From the NCBI GenBank assembly GCA_934699095.1, contig CAKUVI010000005.1, positions 175,813-239,812 of the forward strand: a DNA stretch of 64,000 nt, written 5' to 3'. The translations under genes and the position numbers were made by a program. The notes under the pieces are model-generated. The model made no database searches, had not been told where the DNA came from, and saw nothing but the letters and a program-made list of their open reading frames with translations. This stretch comes from an uncultured Bacteroidales bacterium (GTDB lineage Bacteria; Bacteroidota; Bacteroidia; Bacteroidales; WCHB1-69). Of this stretch, positions 41,676-50,291 are shown in pieces (position 1 is the stretch's first letter; the number at the start of each line of letters is the position of its first letter).

Positions 41676-43994
41676 ATGTATAAAGCCGATAAAGATTCTA
41701 CAAAAAAGAATACAGTAAAGAAGAGTAAAGGGGACGGTGATAAAAAGATCAGGATATTCTGGAAAGTATATTTTTCCTTGGTCGGTCTCGTGTGTCTCAT
41801 GTTTTTCTTCATATCCATGGGGTGGATGGGCTATATGCCCTCTTTCGCAGAATTGGAAAACCCGGATTCAAACTTGGCGACTGAGGTTATCTCAGCCGAC
41901 GGTGAGCTTTTGGGCACGTATTATCGCGAGAACAGATCGAATTGCAAGTATTCCGACATATCAGACGAGTTGAAGAACGCCCTTATAGCTACTGAAGATT
42001 CGCGTTTTTACAGACATTCCGGAGTTGATGTCAAGGCGCTGTTCCGTGTGGCATTCGGTGTGGTGACCCGTCATCACAGGGGCGGAGGCAGTACGATAAC
42101 GCAACAGTTGGCCAAGAACCTCTTCCCACGTGACCCTAAGGCCGGGAAACTTAAGATCGTCTTTACAAAATTCAAGGAGTGGGTGGTGGCAACAAAACTC
42201 GAACGCTCTTACTCCAAGGACGAGATCCTGGCGATGTATTTCAACACTGTTGACTTCGGCAATAATGCTGTCGGCATAAAGTCGGCTGCCAGAACCTATT
42301 TTGACAAAGATCCAATAGAAATCAATACCGAAGAGGCAGCACTCTTGGTCGGAATGCTCAAAGCCCCTTCAAAATATAGTCCCCGCCGTCACCCTAAAGC
42401 CTCCCTTGACCGCAGAAACACAGTGCTCGGCCAGATGCTTAAATACGACAAGATAACAGAAGCTCAGTACGATTCCATAAAGCAAATTCCAATCGACATG
42501 AGCCGATTCAAATCACAGGCCCATACTGCGGGAATCGCCACATACTTCCGCGAATATTTGCGGATGTTCTTGAAAGACTGGTGCGACAAGAACCCTAAGA
42601 ATGACGGTTCAAGGTATGACATCTACTGCGATGGTCTGAAGGTCTATACAACCATTGACTCCAGAATGCAGCGTCATGCTGAAGCCGCCGTGAAAGAACA
42701 TGTTTGCGACTATCTGCAGCCTCTCTTCTTTAACCATATCAAAGGCGCCAAAAATGCACCATTCGTGAATATTAGCGAAGAACAAACTCATAATATCCTG
42801 TGGCGCGCGGTTAAGCAAAGCGACCGCTACGAACAAATGAAGGATGCCGGCAAATCTGACGCTGAAATAGAAAAAGCCTTCAATACCAAAACAAAAATGA
42901 CGGTATATAGCTACAAGGGCATGGTTGACACTGTGATGACCCCTATGGATTCAATACGCTATTATAAGTCGTTTTTGCAATGCGGTTTGATGTGTATGGA
43001 AGCCTCGACAGGCTACGTGAAAGCCTACGTCGGAGGTACAAACTACGAATATTTCCAGTTCGACCACGTGAAACTCTCAAAACGCCAGGTCGGCTCTACT
43101 TTCAAACCATACGTTTACACCGTGGCTATGCAGAGCGGTGACTTTGACCCATGCACCATGGTGCCGAATGTGCCAGTCACAATCCAAACTGAGTCGGGTG
43201 CCCCTTGGACTCCGAAGAATTCAGGTCATTACAAGGAAGGACAGATGCTGCCTCTCCGCGAGGCTCTGGCACAGTCGCTGAACCAAGTTTCAGCATACCT
43301 CATGAAACGCTACGGACCGGATGCGGTTATTAAACTGGTTCGTAATATGGGTATGACTTCTGAGATTCCTGCTGTGCCCTCAATCTGTTTGGGCGCTTGC
43401 GAACTCTCTTTGTATGAGCAGGTTGGAGCTATAAACTGCTTCCCCAACCAAGGTGTTTATGTGGAACCTATCTTCGTGACACACATCTGCGACAAGGATG
43501 GTAACGTGATATTCACAAACCTTCCGAAGACCAACGAGGCGCTGGACCAGATCACTGCCTTCAAGACGGTTCGGCTTATGCAAGGCGTAGTGGACTATGG
43601 TACTGGCGGTCGTCTTCGCAGCCAGTACGGAATTACATTCCCGCTGGCAGGCAAGACCGGTACCACCGACAATCAGTCTGACGGTTGGTTTGTGGGATAT
43701 ACTCCTCTGCTGACATGCGGCGTATGGGTCGGATGTGAAGACCGCGCTGCGCACTTTCGCAGCACTGCCCTCGGTCAGGGCGCCCGCACCGCCATGCCCG
43801 TTTTCGGCCTCTTCATGAGCAAGGTCTACTCAGATCCTAAACTGAAATACTACTCAATCGTGAACTCTGAAAATCGCGGTTCTAAAGATGGCTATAATTT
43901 TATCATCCCAAGCTCTTATATAGGAGACCCTTCCGGATGTAATGAAACCAAACGCGACACCGTAATGGATGATATTATTAGGAATTTTGATTAA
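41676..43994 (+). CDS. Class A penicillin-binding protein (PBP1A type)
   Basis: Bifunctional peptidoglycan glycosyltransferase/transpeptidase. 772 residues. A lysine-rich cytoplasmic tail (1-28) is followed by a membrane anchor at about 29-50. The GT51 domain has the catalytic E107 in IATEDSRFYRHSGVDV and GGGSTITQQLAKNLFPRD. The transpeptidase domain carries S474-T-F-K477 (QVGSTFKPYVY), S534-L-N536 and K660-T-G-T663. An unusual stretch of about 60 residues between the two domains (CDYLQPLFFNHIKGAKNAPF to KSDAEIEKAF) is typical of Bacteroidota PBP1A. It sits just after glmS, which supplies the amino sugar of peptidoglycan. Confidence 0.96.
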   Translation: MYKADKDSTKKNTVKKSKGDGDKKIRIFWKVYFSLVGLVCLMFFFISMGWMGYMPSFAELENPDSNLATEVISADGELLGTYYRENRSNCKYSDISDELKNALIATEDSRFYRHSGVDVKALFRVAFGVVTRHHRGGGSTITQQLAKNLFPRDPKAGKLKIVFTKFKEWVVATKLERSYSKDEILAMYFNTVDFGNNAVGIKSAARTYFDKDPIEINTEEAALLVGMLKAPSKYSPRRHPKASLDRRNTVLGQMLKYDKITEAQYDSIKQIPIDMSRFKSQAHTAGIATYFREYLRMFLKDWCDKNPKNDGSRYDIYCDGLKVYTTIDSRMQRHAEAAVKEHVCDYLQPLFFNHIKGAKNAPFVNISEEQTHNILWRAVKQSDRYEQMKDAGKSDAEIEKAFNTKTKMTVYSYKGMVDTVMTPMDSIRYYKSFLQCGLMCMEASTGYVKAYVGGTNYEYFQFDHVKLSKRQVGSTFKPYVYTVAMQSGDFDPCTMVPNVPVTIQTESGAPWTPKNSGHYKEGQMLPLREALAQSLNQVSAYLMKRYGPDAVIKLVRNMGMTSEIPAVPSICLGACELSLYEQVGAINCFPNQGVYVEPIFVTHICDKDGNVIFTNLPKTNEALDQITAFKTVRLMQGVVDYGTGGRLRSQYGITFPLAGKTGTTDNQSDGWFVGYTPLLTCGVWVGCEDRAAHFRSTALGQGARTAMPVFGLFMSKVYSDPKLKYYSIVNSENRGSKDGYNFIIPSSYIGDPSGCNETKRDTVMDDIIRNFD

Positions 43995-44058
43995 ACTTTA
44001 GGGCTTCGCACTGCTCTCTTCTTTGTTTAGATATTCATCATTTAATAATTATTCAATT

Positions 44059-45690
44059 ATGACTAAAAAGATATTTTCAACAATTCTCTTGTTGTTCGTT
44101 ATTTTTATGTCTGATGCCCAACAAAGGTTTTCTGCTTCCCTTGAGGAAGCCACAGTCTATCTTCGCGGTGCGGAACTGAAACACACTACTTCAGCTGCTC
44201 TGAAAAGCGGCAGCTACGATGTCTATATTGATGGAATTAGTCCAAATATTGAACTCAATAGCTTGAAAGTCAAGGCTAATGGCGTTTTGATATCCGCTGT
44301 CGAATTTTCAAACGACTTTATGACACCCAAAGAGGAGTCTCAGAAAATTCAGAAACTGAAAGACTCTCTTGAATTTTATCGATCCCAACTTACCGATGTG
44401 CAAAACGACCTCGCTGTACAACGTCAGTTGTTGAAGATACTCACCGATGCAACCAACAGCAACATGAACCAGAAAGAGCATACAGTGTCTGTGTCTGACA
44501 TAACTGCTAACATGGAACTCTATAAGTCAAAAGCCGCATCTATTCAAAAACTTATTGATCAGGATAATAACAAAATTGACAAGTTGAATGCGACAATTGG
44601 TCGCTTGAGCAAGCAGGTTGCCCAGGATGAAACCAAAAACAGACAAAAGACAGGTCTGCTTAGAATTGCTGTGAGTGTGCCGGAAAAGGTGAATACAAAG
44701 TTCACGGTTACCTACTTCACCTCCAATGCCGCTTGGACTCCTTGCTATGATATCAACATTCCATCAATGGCAAACACCATAACACTCCAAGCTAAGGCCC
44801 AAGTGCGCCAAACCACCGGCCTTGACTGGAACAATGTAAAGCTCACTTTGTCGAATGCCGTGCCAAACAGAAGCAGCGAAGCGCCTGTACTTTCAACTTG
44901 GTTTCTGTCTTTCAATAATTTCAGACGACCTGGGTTAGCCGTTAAAAACAACGTGACATTTGCCAAAACAACTGCCGCGAATGCCGAAGCTGCCTTTGAA
45001 GAGGATGTCGCTTATGATGCTGCACCCGCTACACTCGAACCCATTATGATGGATGATTATGTTGACGTTGACGAACAGGAAATTCATGTCAACTACAATA
45101 TCTCGGTCCCATATAACGTACCAGGTAACGGTAAATCGCAGTTAGTTGACCTTAAATCATATCAGATCAAGTCTGATTTTCACTATTATTCTGTTCCAAA
45201 AGCCGCTGAAGAGACATATCTTATGGCTGTGCTGTCTGATTATCAACAGTATAACCTCTTGCCAGGCTATGCAACAGTGTCTTACAATAACACATTTGTC
45301 GGGAAGACTTATATACAGCCTAATTCAGCGGAGAAAGAGTTCCGTCTGACTTTGGCAACAGAGCCGCGCATAGCTGTTAAACGTGAAAAACGCTCTGAAT
45401 TCTGCAGTACTAAATCCGTTGGAAACAACACAACTGTAACTCAGTCTTATATGATTACTGTTAAAAACAATCAGACAAAGGCTGTCACTGTTAAGCTTAA
45501 AGACCAATACCCGATATCCTCAGACAAGGACATAGAAGTGAAGGTGGTTGACATCAACCCGGCACCGAATATCAATAATTCAGATACTGGAATTATCACT
45601 TGGGATGCTGAACTTAAAGCAGGAGAAACCAAGACTTTTGTTATAACATATTCGGTTAAATACCCAAAAGACAAACAGTTATCTTTGTAG
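44059..45690 (+). CDS. Exported DUF4139 (MuiA-like) protein
   Basis: 543 residues from the ATG at 44059, which gives a signal peptide (MTKKIFSTILLLFVIFMSDAQ). Then comes a DUF4140 region with SASLEEATVYLRGAELKHTT, a coiled coil of roughly 90 residues (KEESQKIQKLKDSLEFYRSQ to NATIGRLSKQV), and the DUF4139 domain (TVTYFTSNAAWTPCYDINIP, QTTGLDWNNVKLTLSNAVPN, ending GETKTFVITYSVKYP). Homologues are annotated as mucoidy inhibitor A, but no molecular function is known. Its last codons contain a promoter box for sbcD. Confidence 0.87.
   Translation: MTKKIFSTILLLFVIFMSDAQQRFSASLEEATVYLRGAELKHTTSAALKSGSYDVYIDGISPNIELNSLKVKANGVLISAVEFSNDFMTPKEESQKIQKLKDSLEFYRSQLTDVQNDLAVQRQLLKILTDATNSNMNQKEHTVSVSDITANMELYKSKAASIQKLIDQDNNKIDKLNATIGRLSKQVAQDETKNRQKTGLLRIAVSVPEKVNTKFTVTYFTSNAAWTPCYDINIPSMANTITLQAKAQVRQTTGLDWNNVKLTLSNAVPNRSSEAPVLSTWFLSFNNFRRPGLAVKNNVTFAKTTAANAEAAFEEDVAYDAAPATLEPIMMDDYVDVDEQEIHVNYNISVPYNVPGNGKSQLVDLKSYQIKSDFHYYSVPKAAEETYLMAVLSDYQQYNLLPGYATVSYNNTFVGKTYIQPNSAEKEFRLTLATEPRIAVKREKRSEFCSTKSVGNNTTVTQSYMITVKNNQTKAVTVKLKDQYPISSDKDIEVKVVDINPAPNINNSDTGIITWDAELKAGETKTFVITYSVKYPKDKQLSL
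45680..45687 (+). promoter_or_regulatory. Possible sbcD promoter inside the end of the MuiA gene
   Basis: TATCTTTG lies in the last codons (Ser-Leu) before the stop and 15 bp before the sbcD ATG. It is a full TAnnTTTG match, but the position inside coding sequence makes it uncertain. Confidence 0.45.
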
Positions 45691-45702
45691 TATATATATC
45701 TT

Positions 45703-46890
45703 ATGAAAATAATCCACACGTCTGATTGGCATGTCGGACAAGTTTTTAATTTCCATTACGACAGGCAGGAAGAACATCAATTTTTTTTCGATCAACTGAA
45801 GGGATTTGTAGAAGATGAGAGACCGGATGCCCTTTTAGTGAGCGGTGATGTTTTTGATAAAAGCACTCCCGGCAACAACTCTATGCGGTTTTTCTATGAC
45901 AATATTTTGGAATTGGTAAAAGCCGCACCTGATACAACTTTCGTGATTACATCAGGAAATCATGACAGCAGTTCACGACTGGAGACTGACAACGGAGTGT
46001 GGAAACTGCATAACGCCCATCTTGTCGGTGCAGTTGTGCGTGAAGATGACACCTATTTGTTTGACAAACATATAATTGAGCTCAAAGACAAAGGCTTCAT
46101 CGTTGCGGTGCCATATCTGCAAGGTTACAACAGCGACTTTTACAACTTGATTCTTGACGAGGTTGAAAAAAGAAACTCAGATAATTTGCCAGTAATTTTG
46201 ATGGCCCACACCACTATAGGCGATTCGGATTTCGGCAGTCATGAGACTTCAAACTTTAATGGACTTCTATCTGTTGGCGGTATTAACTGTTTGAAACTGA
46301 GTGCTATAAACGACAAGTACGATTATTTGGCGCTCGGACATATACACACCCCGCAAACCCTTGCAAACGGGAAGGCCAGATATTGTGGCAGTCCGGTGCA
46401 AATTAATTTCAAGGAGAGTTTTCAACATTCCGTCTCATTGGTGAACGTGGGCGAGCATGGCGAAAAGCCTGTCATAAAAGAACTTCCACTCAAACCATTG
46501 AAACGGTTTTACACCATTCCAGCTAACCCCAAACCACTTGACGAAGCACTTAAAACTCTTCAGTTAAATCTTCCTGAAGAGCCTGGTTATGTGCAACTTA
46601 ACATATTGGCTGACGGGCCGCTGCTCGCTGACACTGAGAATAGGATTCGCAATGTTTTGGAAAGCAACAAAGATCTCCTCTATTGCGAATTCAAGGTCAC
46701 TCGTCCTGACAACAATACAAATGATGTTAGAACCATGCCTGATTTGTCGCTGTCAAGCTTTAAGGAAAAAGACCCGGTTTCAATAGCGACAAATTATTTT
46801 GAGACTGTGTATAATCATGAGATGGATGAGTCGCTTGTTAAATTATTACAATCTGTTGTTCAGGAAGTTAGAAACGAAATTTCTAAATAA
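45703..46890 (+). CDS. sbcD: Exonuclease SbcCD subunit D
   Basis: Mre11-type nuclease subunit that, with SbcC, opens and trims DNA hairpins and ends. 395 residues. The calcineurin-like phosphoesterase motifs are complete: D8 and H10 in HTSDWHVGQ, SGDVFD near 47-52, SGNHDSSSR near 85-93, and MAHTTIGD and GHIHTPQ further on. The C-terminal capping domain (about 280-395) is normal. The start is 12 bp after the upstream stop. sbcC follows 8 bp downstream. Confidence 0.97.
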   Translation: MKIIHTSDWHVGQVFNFHYDRQEEHQFFFDQLKGFVEDERPDALLVSGDVFDKSTPGNNSMRFFYDNILELVKAAPDTTFVITSGNHDSSSRLETDNGVWKLHNAHLVGAVVREDDTYLFDKHIIELKDKGFIVAVPYLQGYNSDFYNLILDEVEKRNSDNLPVILMAHTTIGDSDFGSHETSNFNGLLSVGGINCLKLSAINDKYDYLALGHIHTPQTLANGKARYCGSPVQINFKESFQHSVSLVNVGEHGEKPVIKELPLKPLKRFYTIPANPKPLDEALKTLQLNLPEEPGYVQLNILADGPLLADTENRIRNVLESNKDLLYCEFKVTRPDNNTNDVRTMPDLSLSSFKEKDPVSIATNYFETVYNHEMDESLVKLLQSVVQEVRNEISK

Positions 46891-46898
46891 GAATAGCC

Positions 46899-49800
46899 AT
46901 GAAATTTTTAAAATTAGACATTTGCAATATCAATTCTCTTGAGAAGGTTACAATAGATTTTGAGAATCTTTTGCCATCCGATGAACATATTTTTCTGATT
47001 TGGGGTCCTTCAGGATCGGGAAAATCAACAATTTTGGACTCTATTTCGCTTGCATTATTTAAAAAAGTGCCAAGACTTGAAGGAATTCCAAATAAAAACA
47101 GTAAATACGAAGATTCGGAATATCAGGTTTCAGGTTCGAAAGGACGTTCTATTTCCACTGACGATATTAGACAATATCTCAAAAGAGGTAAAAAAAGCGG
47201 TTATTGCTCGTTGGATTTCGTAGGAAATGACGGAAAAAAATATACCGCGAGCCTGAATTTCTCAATAAACAAGAACAATAATCTGAATGATGCAAAATGG
47301 TTGTTGACAACCCCGACGGAAACATTCGATAAGACAACCCAAATAGCACCTATCATTGAAGATGTGACTGGCATGACCTACGACCAGTTCTGCCGCACCA
47401 CACTTCTCGCCCAAGGTGAGTTTACAAAGTTCATGAAGAGCGACCAAAACAGTAAGGCTGCTATTCTTGAAAAACTGACAGATACGGGAATTTTTTCCTC
47501 CATTGGCAGAAAGATCTTTGATAAGTGCTCAAATAAAAAGAAAGAATTTGATGAACTTCAGAAGGAAAATCAAAATGTAAAAAGGTTGTCGGATGATGAA
47601 ATTTCAGTGTATAATGGCGAGTTGACTTCGATAGGGGAGGAAATTGAATCAATTCAACAGGTCGAAAATCAAATCAATGTCAAGATTAATTGGCTTAACC
47701 AAGAAAAGATTAACAAGGAAAATTTGTCTGCAGCTGAACGAGAATTACAAAAGGCTACCAGTGATTTGCAAAATCCAGAGATTTCTCAGACAGAGATGGA
47801 GATTCAACTTTGGGAAAAGACAGAAGAACAGAGAATATTATACGTAAATCTTGAATCAGCCAAAGCTCAATTAGCCTCATTTAACGGTGAACTCTCTGAT
47901 ATATGCAAAACTTTTGATAATCTTGTGGCAGGCAGAAACTTCCTTAATGTTGAATCCGAACGCATGAAACAACAAAAATCAAAGTTAGACAAACAATATA
48001 AATTATACTCTTCACGTAAAGATATCTTTGCACAATCATCGTATTGGAAGGAAAAACTGAAAAATTTCAAACAACTAAAGTCGAATTTAGATGCAGCAAG
48101 CTCTGAAATTAAAACTATAAATAAAAATCTCGCAGATAAGAAAGTCGAATTAGAGAATATAAACAGTGACATCAAAAAAACAAATTCACAGTTAAACTCC
48201 AAAACCGCTGAAAGAGAAGATGTTTATAAGAAGATAAAAGATGTTGACTATCAAAAGATTCTGCAGGAAATTGCCAATGACAATAGTGCTTTGACGAAAA
48301 TATCAGACATCAGGTCAACTGCTGACAACCTGAAAAAATATCAGAACGACATAAAGAATCTCAAAGATCAGATTATTTCCAATGAAAGAAAATTGGAAAT
48401 ATCTAAGAATCAGCAGGATAAAGTGCAAGATGATCTCAAAACAGCAGAAAAAAACAGGGATCTCGCTTACACTTTGTACGAGGCATCGCTGAATAGCGTT
48501 CATGATTTTGCAAAAAAACTTCGAAACAGTTTGAAGGTAGGTGATTCGTGCCCGATTTGCGGGAACACTATTGATCATGTTCTCTCAAATGAGGCAGTAG
48601 AAGCGAGTGTTGCAGCACTGTATAATAAGTATGAACAAGCAAAGAATAATTATAACAAAATAAACTCGGATCTGATGTCAATAACTGCCTTTATTTCCCA
48701 GATATCAGCAGAAAATGAGGGGAAAAAGACAGATTATAACAATAAATGTGCTGAAAAGGACAAACTTTTGGATTCCATGCAAAAAATTTCAACAGAATTG
48801 CAAATTGTTGTTGATCCAACCCTGTACGACCAGCTTTCCGCCAAAGAGCAACTAATTAATAACAAACTCTCTGATAATCAATCACTAATAAATTCATACG
48901 AATCAAACAAAATAATATACGACAGTTTAGAAAAAGGTATAAAATCGCTGAATGAAAGTATTCACAAATCCGCCATTGATTTAACAACAATCAATGGTAA
49001 AATTTCATCTTTGCAGGAAAAAATTTCTTCAAAAGAGACTGAAATAAAAGAATATAACACTAAAATTAAAGAGGAAGAGACTTCGATTTCTGCATCTTTG
49101 GCTGAGTTTTATTCAGATTGGGCTTTAAATATTTCAAAAACATCTTCTGAAATTGATAACGACAAGTCTGTCTTTGAATCAGTAGAAAAGCAATTGTCAG
49201 AAAACCAGAATAAATCAGATAGTATTGAGAAGGAAATATCTGAAAGTGAGATAATTATTGAAAGAGTTGCGGATAAATACGGGTGGAAAATCAATAATAC
49301 TGTATGTGAATGTAAGGATTTGACACAAAAATGTCGTCAGTTAGACAGGGATTGTGATTTGATTGATCAAAAAATCACAGAAAAGAGAAACATAATTCAA
49401 GATTACAAGCAAAAATTAGAAGAATTTCTTACATCAAATTCAGATATTGACCTTGAAGTATTAAAATCCCTATCTCGTTTGCAACATTCAGAGATAAAGA
49501 GTAAAAGAAATAAAATCGATGCTGTTCGGAAGTGCTTCCAAAATGCCCAGGGAAAAGTTGAGAATGCCAAAAGGACAGTGGAGATGCACAATGGTGAAAA
49601 GCCAGAGATGACTGAAGCAGAGACTCTTAATTATCTGACAGAAGCTGTCGCCTTGCAGAAGGAAAAACGTGATGAAAAGATCCAGAGGAAGAGTGAGATT
49701 AATGTAATTTTGAAAGAAGATGTCGAAAACAAGCTGAAATATGCCAAAACTTTGGAGAAATTGGACAAACTAAAATTAGAATGTGACGATTGGGAACGTC

Positions 49801-50291
49801 TGAATACTGTTTTTGGAGATTCAAACGGCATGAAGTTCTGCAGGATTGCCCAAAGTTATATTTTGAACAAGTTATTGGAGAACGCCAATTTCTTCCTCGG
49901 GATGTTGTCAGACAGATATCAGCTGATAAATCCAGGTAAAGATCTTCTTATCTTGGTGAAGGACAGATATTTGAATGACTCGCCGCGGCCAGTGGAGATG
50001 GTGTCGGGCGGTGAGAGTTTCATCATTTCGATTGCTTTGGCACTTGGCTTGTCAAACATGTCGATGCAGGGAATCTCTTCAGATTTCATTTTTATTGACG
50101 AGGGTATCAGTCAGTTGGATGGTACACGCTGCGATAATGTTGTGAACACACTGCAACAGTTGCACAGCATTATCAAATGCAACATTGGTTTGATAAGTCA
50201 TTTAGACAAATTGACAGAGGTTATTCCTACAAAAATCAACGTCTATCCTGTCAGTCAGGGAACCAGCGAGGTTAAAGTGGTGCGAAATTAG
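46899..50291 (+). CDS. sbcC: Exonuclease SbcCD subunit C
   Basis: Rad50-like SMC ATPase partner of SbcD. 1130 residues. Walker A GPSGSGKST is at 36-44. Two long coiled-coil arms (about 190-530 and 575-900) are separated by the zinc hook C551-P-I-C554. The C-terminal ATPase lobe has the signature VSGGESF and the Walker B FIFIDEGISQLDG. The arms are unusually rich in Lys, Asn and Ser, and the DNA here is more AT-rich than the flanking genes, which fits coiled-coil coding rather than transfer. The stop overlaps the convergent glgB stop. Confidence 0.97.
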   Translation: MKFLKLDICNINSLEKVTIDFENLLPSDEHIFLIWGPSGSGKSTILDSISLALFKKVPRLEGIPNKNSKYEDSEYQVSGSKGRSISTDDIRQYLKRGKKSGYCSLDFVGNDGKKYTASLNFSINKNNNLNDAKWLLTTPTETFDKTTQIAPIIEDVTGMTYDQFCRTTLLAQGEFTKFMKSDQNSKAAILEKLTDTGIFSSIGRKIFDKCSNKKKEFDELQKENQNVKRLSDDEISVYNGELTSIGEEIESIQQVENQINVKINWLNQEKINKENLSAAERELQKATSDLQNPEISQTEMEIQLWEKTEEQRILYVNLESAKAQLASFNGELSDICKTFDNLVAGRNFLNVESERMKQQKSKLDKQYKLYSSRKDIFAQSSYWKEKLKNFKQLKSNLDAASSEIKTINKNLADKKVELENINSDIKKTNSQLNSKTAEREDVYKKIKDVDYQKILQEIANDNSALTKISDIRSTADNLKKYQNDIKNLKDQIISNERKLEISKNQQDKVQDDLKTAEKNRDLAYTLYEASLNSVHDFAKKLRNSLKVGDSCPICGNTIDHVLSNEAVEASVAALYNKYEQAKNNYNKINSDLMSITAFISQISAENEGKKTDYNNKCAEKDKLLDSMQKISTELQIVVDPTLYDQLSAKEQLINNKLSDNQSLINSYESNKIIYDSLEKGIKSLNESIHKSAIDLTTINGKISSLQEKISSKETEIKEYNTKIKEEETSISASLAEFYSDWALNISKTSSEIDNDKSVFESVEKQLSENQNKSDSIEKEISESEIIIERVADKYGWKINNTVCECKDLTQKCRQLDRDCDLIDQKITEKRNIIQDYKQKLEEFLTSNSDIDLEVLKSLSRLQHSEIKSKRNKIDAVRKCFQNAQGKVENAKRTVEMHNGEKPEMTEAETLNYLTEAVALQKEKRDEKIQRKSEINVILKEDVENKLKYAKTLEKLDKLKLECDDWERLNTVFGDSNGMKFCRIAQSYILNKLLENANFFLGMLSDRYQLINPGKDLLILVKDRYLNDSPRPVEMVSGGESFIISIALALGLSNMSMQGISSDFIFIDEGISQLDGTRCDNVVNTLQQLHSIIKCNIGLISHLDKLTEVIPTKINVYPVSQGTSEVKVVRN

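Noticed and set aside
46899..50291. sbcC as a horizontally acquired gene because of its AT-rich DNA
   Set aside because: The shift follows the Lys/Asn/Ser-rich coiled-coil arms; the ATPase ends and the neighbouring sbcD are ordinary.
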